In this document: positions 42,102 to 50,306 of the stretch, piece by piece
Numbering within the stretch: position 1 is the stretch's first letter
Layout: each line of letters starts with the position of its first letter
From: a bacterium
GTDB taxonomy: Bacteria; JAHJDO01
Length of the DNA: 50,306 nt
Reading direction: 5' to 3'
Assembly: GCA_018812485.1 (NCBI GenBank)
Contig: JAHJDO010000134.1
Span: forward strand, 1-50,306
Notes under the pieces: generated by a model
Databases searched by the model: none
What the model was told of the DNA's origin: nothing
The model's input: the letters and a program-made list of their open reading frames with translations, nothing else
Program-made: the position numbers and the translations under genes

Positions 42102-43598
42102 ATGAACATTACTACTTCTAAGTCTTTTTTACGGACTAAAACTTTCCATATTATTTGTCTAACGGTGGTCACTTTTCTGGTTTATTCAAATACATTAAAA
42201 AATGCGTTTGTTTGGGATGACACCCAACTAATAGTCAAAAATACTTTTATTAAAGACATCCATAACCTGAAGCAAGTTTTTTCAAAAAATTACTTTACCT
42301 ATTCAGGACAAGAAACATGGGTGCATTCGGGACAAGAAAGCTTCAGACCTATTACTACAACTAGCTATTTCATTGATTATTATATTTGGGATAACAATGC
42401 GTCTGGTTACCATTTGACAAATTTAATACTTTATATGCTGGCAGTAATACTCGCCTATAAAATAGCTTTCTTGCTTTTCTCATGCTGGAAATCTGCACTT
42501 ATAACTGCACTGTTATTCTCATTGCATCCAATCCATACAGAGGTTATAAATGCAATTTGTTTTAGAGGAGACATACTCGCATTTATTTTTGCTTTACTGT
42601 CATTTTTATTTTACATAAAGGCAAAAAACAAAGGATATATTTTTTTCTCTTGTTTATTTTTAATACTTGCTCTTTCCTCTAAAGAGAGTGTTATTATTAT
42701 GCCGCTTATCTTTATTGTTTACAGCAAATTATATGAAAAAAATAATTTGAAGTATAAGGCTCTGCCCTATGTATTGATATCAACTCTATTTTTAGTTGCA
42801 AGGATTTTTATTCTGCATGCGCCGGGAACTAGTTTTATATCAAAGATTGACTACTCATTAACAATGTCTCCTTACATAATGAGCCTTATGTTAAAGGAAT
42901 ATCTGCGGCTTTTGATTATTCCATTAAATCTTTCCACAGAACATCCTTTATCTAGCAATTTTAGTATACTTGATATAGCAACATTCATCACAACTGGGAT
43001 TATTCTAATTACAACATTTCACGATAAGAAAAACAAACCTTTAATCATTGGAGTAATCTGGATTTTTGCAGCACTTATACCTGTTGTCAATCCTCTTGTA
43101 AATGTTGTTGCAGAGAGATACTTATTTCTGGCATCTTTTGGATTCTGTCTGATTCTAGTTTCTGTAATAAAACCTTTCTTATTAAAAAGCAGAACGAAAT
43201 ATCTTGTTTTATTTATATGTTCTCTGCTGTGTGTAGTTTATGGCATGAGGACATTTGAACGAAATTATGATTGGAAAGATGATAAGACACTGTGGTCAAA
43301 AACCATTTGGGATAACCCGTACAGTGTGCTGGGATATTATAACCTTGGTTGTATATTCCTTTCCGAAGGGAAATATTCTAATGCAGAGAATTACTACAAA
43401 AAATGTATTGAAATTAATCCTGCTCATGAAAAGGCCTATTGCAATCTCGGTCTTATAGAATATCATAATAACAGATTACTTAACGCTGAAAAATACTTTA
43501 AAAAGTCATTAGAAATTAATCCAAATCTAAAAGAAGCTCTTTACAATATGTCGCTTGTCTTAAAAAAGCAAAAAAAGCATGAAGAATCTATAAAATGA
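42102..43598 (+). CDS. Multi-pass membrane protein with C-terminal TPRs (TMTC / GT-C-like)
   Basis: 498 aa from the ATG at 42102; a TTG four codons upstream is possible but has no better ribosome site. About ten hydrophobic helices start near residue 15. VYSNTLKNAFVWDDTQLIVK near the N-terminus, SFRPITTTSYFIDYYIW and GYHLTNLILYMLAVILAY resemble the TMTC family of membrane glycosyltransferase-like proteins, where the Asp-Asp loop is thought to be catalytic. Two full TPRs (ALGYYNLGCIFLSEG-like) and one incomplete one end the protein. The stop falls inside the last repeat and the next gene begins at the next base, so the C-terminus may be truncated. Protein or lipid mannosylation is inferred only. 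Confidence 0.78.
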   Translation: MNITTSKSFLRTKTFHIICLTVVTFLVYSNTLKNAFVWDDTQLIVKNTFIKDIHNLKQVFSKNYFTYSGQETWVHSGQESFRPITTTSYFIDYYIWDNNASGYHLTNLILYMLAVILAYKIAFLLFSCWKSALITALLFSLHPIHTEVINAICFRGDILAFIFALLSFLFYIKAKNKGYIFFSCLFLILALSSKESVIIMPLIFIVYSKLYEKNNLKYKALPYVLISTLFLVARIFILHAPGTSFISKIDYSLTMSPYIMSLMLKEYLRLLIIPLNLSTEHPLSSNFSILDIATFITTGIILITTFHDKKNKPLIIGVIWIFAALIPVVNPLVNVVAERYLFLASFGFCLILVSVIKPFLLKSRTKYLVLFICSLLCVVYGMRTFERNYDWKDDKTLWSKTIWDNPYSVLGYYNLGCIFLSEGKYSNAENYYKKCIEINPAHEKAYCNLGLIEYHNNRLLNAEKYFKKSLEINPNLKEALYNMSLVLKKQKKHEESIK

Positions 43599-44552
43599 TC
43601 AAACCTTCTCTCGCCAGTAATTCAATAGGTCTTTTAATGTTCTCTCAAAAGGAATCTCTGGCTTCCATCCAGTTGCTTCCCTAAACTTAGTGCTGTCCCC
43701 GCCAAGATATGGGACATCTGAAGGTCTCATCTTTGCAGGATCCTTTTTTATCTCTATTTTTAGCTTTGATAAACCAATTAGTATATCCAAGACCGCGCTA
43801 ATCTTATATGCTTTGCCTGTACAGATATTATAAACTTCACCGGGCTTGCACTTATCCAACCCCAACCAGTAAGCTTTTACTGTATCGCGAACATCTGTAA
43901 AGTCCCGTTGAGCATCAAGATTCCCAACAAGGATCAGAGGTTCTTTCTGCCCTTTCTCTATTTTTGCTATCTGCTTTGCAAATTCCGAACAAACAAAAAC
44001 ATCTCCTCTTCTTGGTCCCGTATGATTGAAAGCCCTGGTTCTTACAACATTAAGTTTGTAACTCATATAGTACTGGTAAGCTAGCAGATCCTGCCCAACC
44101 TTACTTACTCCATAAGGACTTAAAGGTCTCAATGGATTTGTCTCTTTGATAGGAGTTTCTTCAGGATAAACCATACCATATTCTTCCGAGGAACCGGCAA
44201 TCTGCATCCACGGATTAATCTTAGCCCTTCTAATAGCTTCAAATATATTCAATTCTCCAATAATATTTGAAGTAAGAGTTTCTGCAGGACTGTTCCATGA
44301 AGTAGGCACAAAACTTTGCGCAGCCAGGTGAAATATTTTGTCTGGTTTTATATCCACAATCAAATCATTCACAGAAGATGCATCATTAAGATTACACTGA
44401 ATTAAATGAAGTTTGTCCTTTATATGCTCAATGTTCTCTGTTTTACTACGCCATCTTATAGTTCCATATACTTCGACATTTCCCTTTGCTAATGCATAAT
44501 CGGCAAGATGACTGCCTACAAAACCAGTAATTCCTGTAATTAAAATCTTCAT
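43599..44552 (-). CDS. NAD(P)-dependent sugar epimerase/dehydratase (GDP-mannose 4,6-dehydratase / RMD group)
   Basis: 317 aa extended SDR. The NAD(P)-binding motif is TGITGFVGSHLADY, the serine of the active site is in IAGSSEEYG, and the Tyr-Lys pair is in SPYGVSKVGQDLL. TRAFNHTGPRRGDVFVCSEF is the GDP-mannose-type block. The later segment NLDAQRDFTDVRDTVKAYW is closer to GDP-4-dehydro-6-deoxymannose reductase (RMD) than to GMD, and the protein is shorter than typical GMD. It should act in deoxyhexose supply for surface polysaccharide. It ends the leftward operon that starts with the M50 gene, four bases after apgM. Confidence 0.87.
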   Translation of the reverse strand: MKILITGITGFVGSHLADYALAKGNVEVYGTIRWRSKTENIEHIKDKLHLIQCNLNDASSVNDLIVDIKPDKIFHLAAQSFVPTSWNSPAETLTSNIIGELNIFEAIRRAKINPWMQIAGSSEEYGMVYPEETPIKETNPLRPLSPYGVSKVGQDLLAYQYYMSYKLNVVRTRAFNHTGPRRGDVFVCSEFAKQIAKIEKGQKEPLILVGNLDAQRDFTDVRDTVKAYWLGLDKCKPGEVYNICTGKAYKISAVLDILIGLSKLKIEIKKDPAKMRPSDVPYLGGDSTKFREATGWKPEIPFERTLKDLLNYWREKV

Positions 44553-44556
44553 AATT

Positions 44557-45762
44557 CTACGCTCCGTATTTTGTTAATCTCAACGCATTAGCCATCATTA
44601 GGGGCATTATATCAAGGGCTGGAAACCTACCCAGAGCTCCTTTTAAACAGCTTGTTTCCCCAAAACGCTTCATGTCATCAGGTCTGCAATATTTCGAATA
44701 CAGTAAAAAAGGAACAGAATGCCAGCTGTGTGATTTTAAAAAAGCAGGTGTAGAATGATCGCCTGTTATAACTAGAACATCGGGTTTAAGATCGGTAATA
44801 AGCGCTAAACTTTTGTCAACATCTTCAATAACATTTACCTTTCTATCAAAATCACCATCCTCTCCGGAACTATCAGTTGCCTTTATATGGATAAAGAAAA
44901 AATCGAATCTGTCAAAATTAGTTCTTAAAGTCTCAAATTCCTCCAAGATACTGCCTCCTGTCTTAAGTATCTCCATACCAACAAACTGAGCCAGCCCTTT
45001 ATACATAGGATAGCCTGCAATGGCAGCAGCATTCAGCTTATATACATCCTTCATTTGCGGCAATTCGGGTTTCCTTGCAAAACCTCTTAATAATATTGTA
45101 TTTGCCGGGTGTTTATCAGCCAATATACTTTGAGCTTTATGAATAAACTCGTTCACTAAAACAGCCGTAGTTTTAGCCCCATCAGCTAAAGCAACGACCT
45201 CTTTAGTCCGCACACCTGTTTTCTGAGGATCAGAATCTGAAAGTTTGTCTGATAAGCCAGATCCTCTGAATATTACCACTGCACGATGTTCTTTTACTGG
45301 TTTCACAAATATCTCAACATTGTCGATTTCTATTTTATCCAGTAGCTCGCATAACTGAGAGCTTTCATCTGTTGTAATACGGCCAGCTCTGCGATCTGTT
45401 ATCAATCCACTATTATCAACTGTAGCAAAGTTAATTCTAGCTGCCAAGTCGTCTTCCTGCATGTTAAATCCTATTCCTGCAGCTGCAAGAGCTCCTCTGC
45501 CTATTGCATATTTGATCGGATCATATCCAAAAAGCGCCAGATGCGCAGGTCCGCTTCCAGGGGTTATTCCAGTCATCATAGGATCAGTCATTCCTAAAGC
45601 AGCTGATTCAGCAAGCAAATCAAGATTAGAAGTATTTGCTGTTTCCAGCTCTGTCTTCCCTCCTGCTTCTAAACCCAGCCCTCCAAGTCCGTCAAGAACT
45701 AACAGTACCATCTTTGTATCATTAGTAACCGACAGATCCTTTATTAAATCCAACTTATCCAA
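44557..45762 (-). CDS. apgM: 2,3-bisphosphoglycerate-independent phosphoglycerate mutase, archaeal (ApgM) type
   Basis: 401 aa, TTG start at 45762 with GGAGAAG upstream; it overlaps the RCK_C gene by eight bases. It belongs to the alkaline-phosphatase superfamily. VLLVLDGLGGLGLEAGGKTE holds the first metal Asp, TGITPGSGPAHLALFGYDP the phosphorylated-residue region, IHIKATDSSGEDGDFDRKV and LVITGDHSTPAFLKSHSWHS later metal ligands. It interconverts 3- and 2-phosphoglycerate in glycolysis. This type is common in archaea and scattered in bacteria. Confidence 0.94.
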   Translation of the reverse strand: MDKLDLIKDLSVTNDTKMVLLVLDGLGGLGLEAGGKTELETANTSNLDLLAESAALGMTDPMMTGITPGSGPAHLALFGYDPIKYAIGRGALAAAGIGFNMQEDDLAARINFATVDNSGLITDRRAGRITTDESSQLCELLDKIEIDNVEIFVKPVKEHRAVVIFRGSGLSDKLSDSDPQKTGVRTKEVVALADGAKTTAVLVNEFIHKAQSILADKHPANTILLRGFARKPELPQMKDVYKLNAAAIAGYPMYKGLAQFVGMEILKTGGSILEEFETLRTNFDRFDFFFIHIKATDSSGEDGDFDRKVNVIEDVDKSLALITDLKPDVLVITGDHSTPAFLKSHSWHSVPFLLYSKYCRPDDMKRFGETSCLKGALGRFPALDIMPLMMANALRLTKYGA

Positions 45763-46441
45763 CTTTTGCTTCTCCTTTTGATTTTTGCTGACTGACTAAT
45801 TCTTTTATCCCAGCCAATTTACCATAACAAATCAATGTGTCCCCTATCTGCATTTTCATCTGGCCTTTTGGTGCAGGAATAGTTATATTGTCCCTATTTA
45901 TTGTTAATACTAATATGTCCTTTTCCCTTAAAGGCGACTCTGCAAGAGTACGCCCAATATAAGGAAAATTTTCTTTTAGATTCAGTTCTACAACGCCATA
46001 TCCCTGAGCTAAATTAAGGATTTCTTCTATTGCCCTTTTCTCAAACACAGAACTCTTAAGTAGTCTATCTTCTATCTTTCCTTTTAACTTACGCATTAAT
46101 CCTTTATGAGAGGAAATCTTATATAAAAAGAACAGCAATGCAGAAAAAATGCCCAGTTTTACAAATAAATACACTGTAGTCTTGGAAACAATAATATTTG
46201 AAAGAATCAGTATAATACCAATATTTCCAAGAATCATTAACGCCATTACAATTGCTCGCCGCTGGCGATGACTAACTATAAGCTCTGAATCTCTTGTTGT
46301 AAAACCTGTTCCCGTTAGGGCAGAAAGTGCCTGAAAACGAGCTTTGTCATGCGCCAGTCCTGTGATTGAAAGGGCAACTGACGCAATCTCCCATATCAAG
46401 AAAATCAATGCTATGGTAATAATAAGGAAAAATAGCCCCAT
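45755..46441 (-). CDS. Membrane protein with RCK_C (TrkA-C) domain
   Basis: 228 aa. Three hydrophobic segments (about 3-25, 63-86 and 88-107) are followed by a soluble RCK_C domain (about 140-220, GYGVVELNLKENFPYIGRTL then GQMKMQIGDTLICYG). The motif ALTGTGFTTRDSE between the first helices recalls the pore-type sequence of Trk/Ktr channels but only one copy is present. It may regulate ion or small-solute transport in response to a bound ligand. Its start shares one base with the rpsU stop. Confidence 0.78.
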   Translation of the reverse strand: MGLFFLIITIALIFLIWEIASVALSITGLAHDKARFQALSALTGTGFTTRDSELIVSHRQRRAIVMALMILGNIGIILILSNIIVSKTTVYLFVKLGIFSALLFFLYKISSHKGLMRKLKGKIEDRLLKSSVFEKRAIEEILNLAQGYGVVELNLKENFPYIGRTLAESPLREKDILVLTINRDNITIPAPKGQMKMQIGDTLICYGKLAGIKELVSQQKSKGEAKVG

Positions 46442-46638
46442 TACTGATCCTTGTTTCTGTTTTTGTTGTAAGCGTCTTTCTTGGCCTTTAGCATTTTCCT
46501 GCGTTTCTTTTGAGACGGCTTTTCGAAATGTTCAAGCTGTCTTATCTGTCTTATTATACCCTCCTTGTCCATCTTCCTTTTTAGCCGCCTCAGTGCTTTA
46601 TCAATTGGTTCATCTTTTCGCACCCTGACTTTTGGCAC
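46441..46638 (-). CDS. rpsU: 30S ribosomal protein S21
   Basis: 65 aa, GTG start at 46638 with GGAGGGGAGGAAT upstream. MPKVRVRKDEPIDKALRRLK, then KMDKEGIIRQIRQLEHFEKP and the basic RRKMLKAKKDAY tail are the S21 pattern. It helps mRNA binding during initiation. Its first 49 bases overlap the 3' end of the UPF0280 gene in another frame, so its ribosome site is inside that coding region. Confidence 0.95.
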   Translation of the reverse strand: MPKVRVRKDEPIDKALRRLKRKMDKEGIIRQIRQLEHFEKPSQKKRRKMLKAKKDAYNKNRNKDQ

Positions 46639-47369
46639 TTTATTCCTCCCCTCCTTTCAATACAAAAATCTCCCCACGCACCTAGAGTATTATTTTTTAT
46701 GATAATTACTCCGTTAAGATTGTGGATTTTTTTTGAAAAACTTAAGATACTTTCCACATCTTCCTCTGTTTCTACCATATTTGCTATAGATGTGGCTGCT
46801 GCATCTGCGAAGACAGCTGACTTAGATAAAACAGTAACTGCATCTGCGGTTCCAAAACTTATAGAATGTCCTACTGAGCCACTTGATGTGCAGACACCTA
46901 TCGGCATGTGTTGAGATTCTATTTTAATTTTTATATCTTCACTAAAAATGGATTCTCCAGCAAAAATACAAACATTTCTCGTTTTTTTGCTATTCATATA
47001 TACATCGCCGCCATTTTCTATGATAAGCTCGTCACTAAATTCAATAAGATCCTTTCCAACATATTCTGCAATTGCGCCAGCAACTGACGCCATAGGTCCA
47101 ACATTAACCTTGCTTGCCTGTATAGCCATTTCTTTTACTATCTCAGGAGCATCATCATTCGGAGAATATGAAGACAATGTTGTCTCAAATAAAGGATACT
47201 GATTTATATAATCCTCTATGTCTCTACGATACTTTAACAGAGAATTTAAAGCTTCCTCTTCTAAATCCACACATGCTTTAATAAATAGTTCTGTTTCCTT
47301 AGCAATTACTTTAGTTATTACTAAGTCATCCTCTCTTACTAATCGTTGGTATGTTCTTACTTCATACAC
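46590..47369 (-). CDS. UPF0280 family protein (ApbE-like fold)
   Basis: 259 aa, GTG start at 47369 with AAGGAAAA upstream. VGPMASVAGAIAEYVGKDL, IIENGGDVYMNS, SGSVGHSISFGTADAVTVLS and FADAAATSIAN are the conserved blocks of UPF0280, a group related to the flavin transferase ApbE and often found in methanogens and anaerobes. Function is not established. The C-terminal 16 codons overlap rpsU. It follows pheA by 40 bases. Confidence 0.88.
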   Translation of the reverse strand: MYEVRTYQRLVREDDLVITKVIAKETELFIKACVDLEEEALNSLLKYRRDIEDYINQYPLFETTLSSYSPNDDAPEIVKEMAIQASKVNVGPMASVAGAIAEYVGKDLIEFSDELIIENGGDVYMNSKKTRNVCIFAGESIFSEDIKIKIESQHMPIGVCTSSGSVGHSISFGTADAVTVLSKSAVFADAAATSIANMVETEEDVESILSFSKKIHNLNGVIIIKNNTLGAWGDFCIERRGGIKCQKSGCEKMNQLIKH

Positions 47370-47409
47370 GTGTGTTTTTCCTTATAGAAGTATCCGCTTT
47401 TTAGCAGAT

Positions 47410-48477
47410 TTACACAGTAGTGTCAACAGGATATGAACCCAGTACTTTCAAAGAAATACACTTTTTTTCTAATTCTTTTAGTGCAAGTTCTATCTCTTTA
47501 TCCTTACAGTACCCTTCGCAGTCAATAAAGAAGATATACTCCCACGCCTTCTGCTTGGACGGCCGTGATTCAATCTTTGTTAAATTAATATTACGTCTTT
47601 TAAAAATTTCGAGTATATTATAGAGTGACCCAGGCTCATCTTTTACAAAGAACATGATAGAGGTCTTCATATGCTTGCATTTTTCACTAAGATCCTTACT
47701 AATAACCAGAAAACGCGTTAAATTAGTTTCTAAATCTTCAATACGCTGCTCTAGCATGTTTAAATCGTACACTTCAGCAGCAAGTTCATTGGCTATTGCC
47801 CCATTCTGTTTTGACTGAGATGCCAACTTTGCGGCCTCTGCAGTGCTGGATGTTTCTATGAATTGAACAGAGGATAGATTATTCTTTACCCATGTTCTAC
47901 ACTGCGCTAGAGCCTGCGGATGAGAATACACACGTTTAATTTCCTTTTTAGAACCTTTTGCTAATAAATTATGAGTAATAGGCAAACTAACTTCTCCAGA
48001 TATCTTAAGCTCAGAGCTAAAAAACATGTCTAATGTATGGGAAACCATTCCCTCTGTGGAGTTTTCAACAGGAACAAGACCAAAATGCGCCTTGTCTTTT
48101 TCAACTTCTCTGAAAACATCAAAAATAGTACTAACAGGGACAAAATCAACAGATGCTCCAAATCTCTTTCTTGCAGCAAGATAGGCATTAGAAGCTTTTG
48201 GCCCCAAATACGCTACTTTAATAGAGGACTGCAAACTGCGACATGCAGATAGTATTTCACGATATACAGCAATAACCATTTTTTTTGATAAGGGACCTTC
48301 ATTTCTCAAAACAAGTTTTTCGAGAATCTTCTCTTCACGAAGCTTATCGTGTGTTTTTAATCGCTTTTTCTGCTTTTCCTTACCAATAGCCACTGCTGTT
48401 TTTGCTCTTTGATTTAACAGGTTTAAAATCCCCTCATCTGCTTCATCTATCATTTTTCTCAATTTATTAATACCCAT
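47410..48477 (-). CDS. pheA: Bifunctional chorismate mutase / prephenate dehydratase (P-protein)
   Basis: 355 aa. The chorismate mutase helix bundle is about 1-85 (LRKMIDEADEGILNLLNQRA). Prephenate dehydratase is about 87-270 (VAYLGPKASNAYLAARKRFG, VPVENSTEGMVSHTLDMF, SSTAEAAKLASQ, NLTRFLVISKD). The C-terminal ACT domain (about 278-350) keeps ESRPSKQKAWEYIFFIDCEG for phenylalanine feedback. It converts chorismate to phenylpyruvate. The ATG follows the trpS stop directly, with its GGAGG inside the trpS end. Confidence 0.96.
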   Translation of the reverse strand: MGINKLRKMIDEADEGILNLLNQRAKTAVAIGKEKQKKRLKTHDKLREEKILEKLVLRNEGPLSKKMVIAVYREILSACRSLQSSIKVAYLGPKASNAYLAARKRFGASVDFVPVSTIFDVFREVEKDKAHFGLVPVENSTEGMVSHTLDMFFSSELKISGEVSLPITHNLLAKGSKKEIKRVYSHPQALAQCRTWVKNNLSSVQFIETSSTAEAAKLASQSKQNGAIANELAAEVYDLNMLEQRIEDLETNLTRFLVISKDLSEKCKHMKTSIMFFVKDEPGSLYNILEIFKRRNINLTKIESRPSKQKAWEYIFFIDCEGYCKDKEIELALKELEKKCISLKVLGSYPVDTTV

Positions 48478-49487
48478 TTAAAAGCCTCCGCTGTATAGTT
48501 TCATTGCTTTCCTAACCTCTGACATAGTAGCTTGCGCAACTTGCCTCGCTTTTTTAGTTCCCTCATACAAAATTTCTCCAACTAGTTTTCTTTTCTTTTG
48601 ATAGTATAATCTTTTTTCTCGGATGGGAGACAACCTCTTAATTATATCTTGAGCTAATTGTTTTTTGCATTGAACACAACCCCTATCTCCCTTTTTACAC
48701 TCTTTTCTAATTATCTCTAATTTTTCAGCACCAAACATTTCGTAATAATGATACACTACACAGATATCCGGATGCCCTTTATCCTTAAGACGAATTTTCT
48801 GTGTATCAGTTATTGCTGAGAGAACTTTCCTTTCAATTATTTCCGGAGAATCAGCTAGATATATAGCATTATTCAAGCTCTTGCTCATTTTATTCCCATC
48901 TAATCCTTTAACCCTGGGAAACCGCCCTATTCTAGGTTCCGGCTCCTTTAGTGTTTGCCCATAAATTTGGTTGAATTTTCTAACAATTTCTCTAGTTAAC
49001 TCAATTTGAGGCAACTGATCATCACCTACTGGTACCAAATCAGCCTGAAACGCAGTAATGTCTGCCGCCTGACTAATTGGATATCCCAAGAACCCAAATG
49101 TTACATTATCGCCAAATAAATCTTTTTTTTGTTTAATCTCCTCTTTAACCGTCGGATTTCTCTCTAATCTGGCAATTGTAACTAGATTAGAATAAAAAAC
49201 AGTTAGTTCTGCTATTTCAGGAATTAAAGATTGAATAAAAATGGTTGACTTGTCTGGGTCTATACCAACAGCAAGGTTATCAATTGCAACCTCAAAAATA
49301 TTGCTTCGCACTTTTTGGGGATCTTTAAAATTGTCAGTTAACGCCTGTATATCAGCAATTATTATAAAGGTATCATATTCATCCTGAAGTGCTACACGGT
49401 CTTGCAGGGCGCCTAGAAGATGTCCAATGTGTAACTGCCCTGTTGGCCTATCTCCTGTTAAAATCTTTTTTTTACCTCGTTAGACAT
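48478..49487 (-). CDS. trpS: Tryptophanyl-tRNA synthetase, frameshifted at an A8 tract near its start
   Basis: The main open frame begins only at a GTG (49311) and encodes 277 aa with KMSKS (GNKMSKSLNNAIYL) and PVGDDQLPQIELTREI. The missing N-terminus is present in the same frame upstream: ILTGDRPTGQLHIGHLLGAL, with the HIGH motif, and IIADIQALTDN. Going further up, that frame meets TAA before any start. The natural ATG (49487, reading MSNEVKK...) is one base out of phase across eight A residues (49466-49473). One extra A would give a normal 336-aa enzyme. A homopolymer sequencing error, slippage, or a real mutation could explain it. It charges tRNA-Trp and is normally essential. Confidence 0.88.
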
Positions 49488-49523
49488 ATTCGTATTTCCG
49501 TTTCATCTCTATTTCTATCATTC

Positions 49524-50165
49524 CTATAATATCTTATTAATTAATCCACCAGTCATAAAATATCCTAATGGCAAGACGACATATCTAACAATAAAGCCAA
49601 ACATCCCAGAAAAAACGAATAGCATTATCAAAATAAATCCAAACCGCTCAAATTTTAAGTAAGCCATCATCTGTCTGTGCGGCAGAACTGACATTAACAC
49701 TTTCGAACCATCCAACGGAGGTATTGGGATAAGATTAAACACCCCCAAAAGAATATTTATCAGCACGCCATACATACACAGCATAGTAAAAGCCGGCAGT
49801 ATTCCCGCAATCCCTAATCTTATAAGAAGTGCAAAAAAAATAGCTGCTATGAAATTCGACACACATCCGGCAAGAGACACGAGAATCATGTCTCTTTTAG
49901 GGTGCCTGAAATTATTAGGATTAATGGGAACTGGTTTTGCCCCTCCAAATATAAACCCTGACATCTGATATATTAAAAAAGGAACTATTATCGTCATAAA
50001 TAGATCTATGTGGGGCAGGGGATTAAGCGTAAGTCTTCCCATATCTCGGGCAGTAGGATCTCCGCACTTATAGGCAACCCAGCCATGGGCAACCTCGTGT
50101 GTTATAACTGCAAAAAGCAAAACAAAAATTAATAATAGAATTGCAGGATTCAATATTTTTAACAC
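49524..50165 (-). CDS. M50-family (site-2-protease-like) membrane metalloprotease
   Basis: 213 aa, GTG start at 50165 with a weak ribosome site. Zinc motif HEVAHG (H23, E24, H27) lies in the first membrane segment and the third ligand is the Asp of IPPLDGS near residue 152. RDMGRLTLNPLPHIDLFMTI and FGGAKPVPINPNNFRHPKRD are typical of the short bacterial S2P-like group without PDZ domain. It cleaves membrane-embedded substrates; targets are unknown. It is first in the leftward operon, 36 bases before trpS. Confidence 0.92.
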   Translation of the reverse strand: MLKILNPAILLLIFVLLFAVITHEVAHGWVAYKCGDPTARDMGRLTLNPLPHIDLFMTIIVPFLIYQMSGFIFGGAKPVPINPNNFRHPKRDMILVSLAGCVSNFIAAIFFALLIRLGIAGILPAFTMLCMYGVLINILLGVFNLIPIPPLDGSKVLMSVLPHRQMMAYLKFERFGFILIMLFVFSGMFGFIVRYVVLPLGYFMTGGLINKIL

Positions 50166-50184
50166 TCACATTTCAATAAAAGAA

Positions 50185-50214
50185 ATTATATCATATTTTA
50201 ATGATATAAGACAA
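50185..50214 (-). promoter_or_regulatory. Promoter with palindrome, upstream of the M50-trpS-pheA run
   Basis: On the minus strand TTGTCT (50209-50214) and a consensus TATAAT (50185-50190) are 18 bases apart. A perfect nine-base inverted repeat, TTATATCAT and ATGATATAA (50186-50209, six-base loop), fills the spacer and overlaps the -10. It would suit a repressor operator. The leader is very short (about 13 bases). Beyond it, to 50306, I see no gene. Confidence 0.6.
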
Positions 50215-50306
50215 TGGGAAGTTTTATTGGTAATGTAAAATATTTTATGCAAAAGTAATTGAGATAGGAAAAAGAAAGGGCTATCCTCTCTCCTAAGAAA
50301 AAAACA

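Noticed and set aside
49312-49465. Treating trpS as simply starting at the GTG at 49311
   Set aside because: The upstream sequence encodes the conserved HIGH-containing N-terminus in the same frame, so the short start would delete the ATP-binding motif.

Overview
The window reads as a piece of an AT-rich, Gram-negative-type bacterial chromosome. Outer-membrane biology is clear: Kdo phosphatase, ADP-heptose genes, TolC, RND efflux and lipobox proteins. The bacterium also uses several enzymes best known from archaea and deep candidate phyla: ADH synthase plus 3-dehydroquinate synthase II for the shikimate entry, an archaeal-type phosphoglycerate mutase, and a class V aminotransferase beside serA in place of serC. 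This mix fits an uncultured lineage such as Omnitrophota, but that placement is inference from gene content only.

Layout. 1-8.0 kb (minus): a leftward run starting at a promoter near 7.97 kb, with two tandem TPR/PDZ paralogues, a HAMP membrane protein, kdsC, hisG, a TPR lipoprotein and iolB; then a GntR/LacI-type regulator with its own promoter and operator-like palindrome, and the start of a gene cut by the window edge. 8.0-14.4 kb (minus): a class V aminotransferase, serA, thrB, a homocitrate/Re-citrate-synthase-like enzyme, purA and tRNA-Lys, all from one promoter near 14.37 kb.

14.4-21.0 kb is an accessory island. Two AAA/DUF4143 ATPase genes (plus strand) bracket a leftward operon with a near-consensus promoter and strong Shine-Dalgarno sites: a 78-aa protein, a winged-helix protein, a 758-aa GHKL ATPase and a small phage-tail-like protein. 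I consider this the best candidate for an undescribed, possibly defence-related, system. The two DUF4143 genes share a palindromic upstream element. 21.0-28.9 kb (plus): TolC and an RND pump without an adaptor gene, translationally chained to the second DUF4143 gene; then a zinc-ribbon membrane protein, a small-protein/nucleotidyltransferase pair, a patatin-like phospholipase and a GNA1162-like lipoprotein with SH3 and LysM regions.

28.9-42 kb (minus): an SSS-family symporter downstream of DHQ synthase II and ADH synthase, then miaA, a mini-HTH protein, a Ser/Thr kinase, heptose genes (hldE2, hldE1, gmhB), acylphosphatase, rtcB, tRNA-Ala, glyS, glyQ and recO. A TMTC-like membrane/TPR gene runs the other way at 42.1-43.6 kb and ends exactly against the next gene. 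43.6-50.2 kb (minus): a GDP-mannose-type SDR, apgM, a RCK_C membrane protein, rpsU, a UPF0280 protein, pheA, trpS (whose N-terminus is out of frame across an A8 tract) and an M50 protease preceded by a promoter containing a perfect palindrome.

No rRNA, CRISPR array or recognisable insertion sequence was seen. Starts were adjusted from the longest open frame where a Shine-Dalgarno site or gene junction favoured a downstream codon (iolB, purA, the 78-aa protein, ADH synthase, glyS, the TMTC-like gene).
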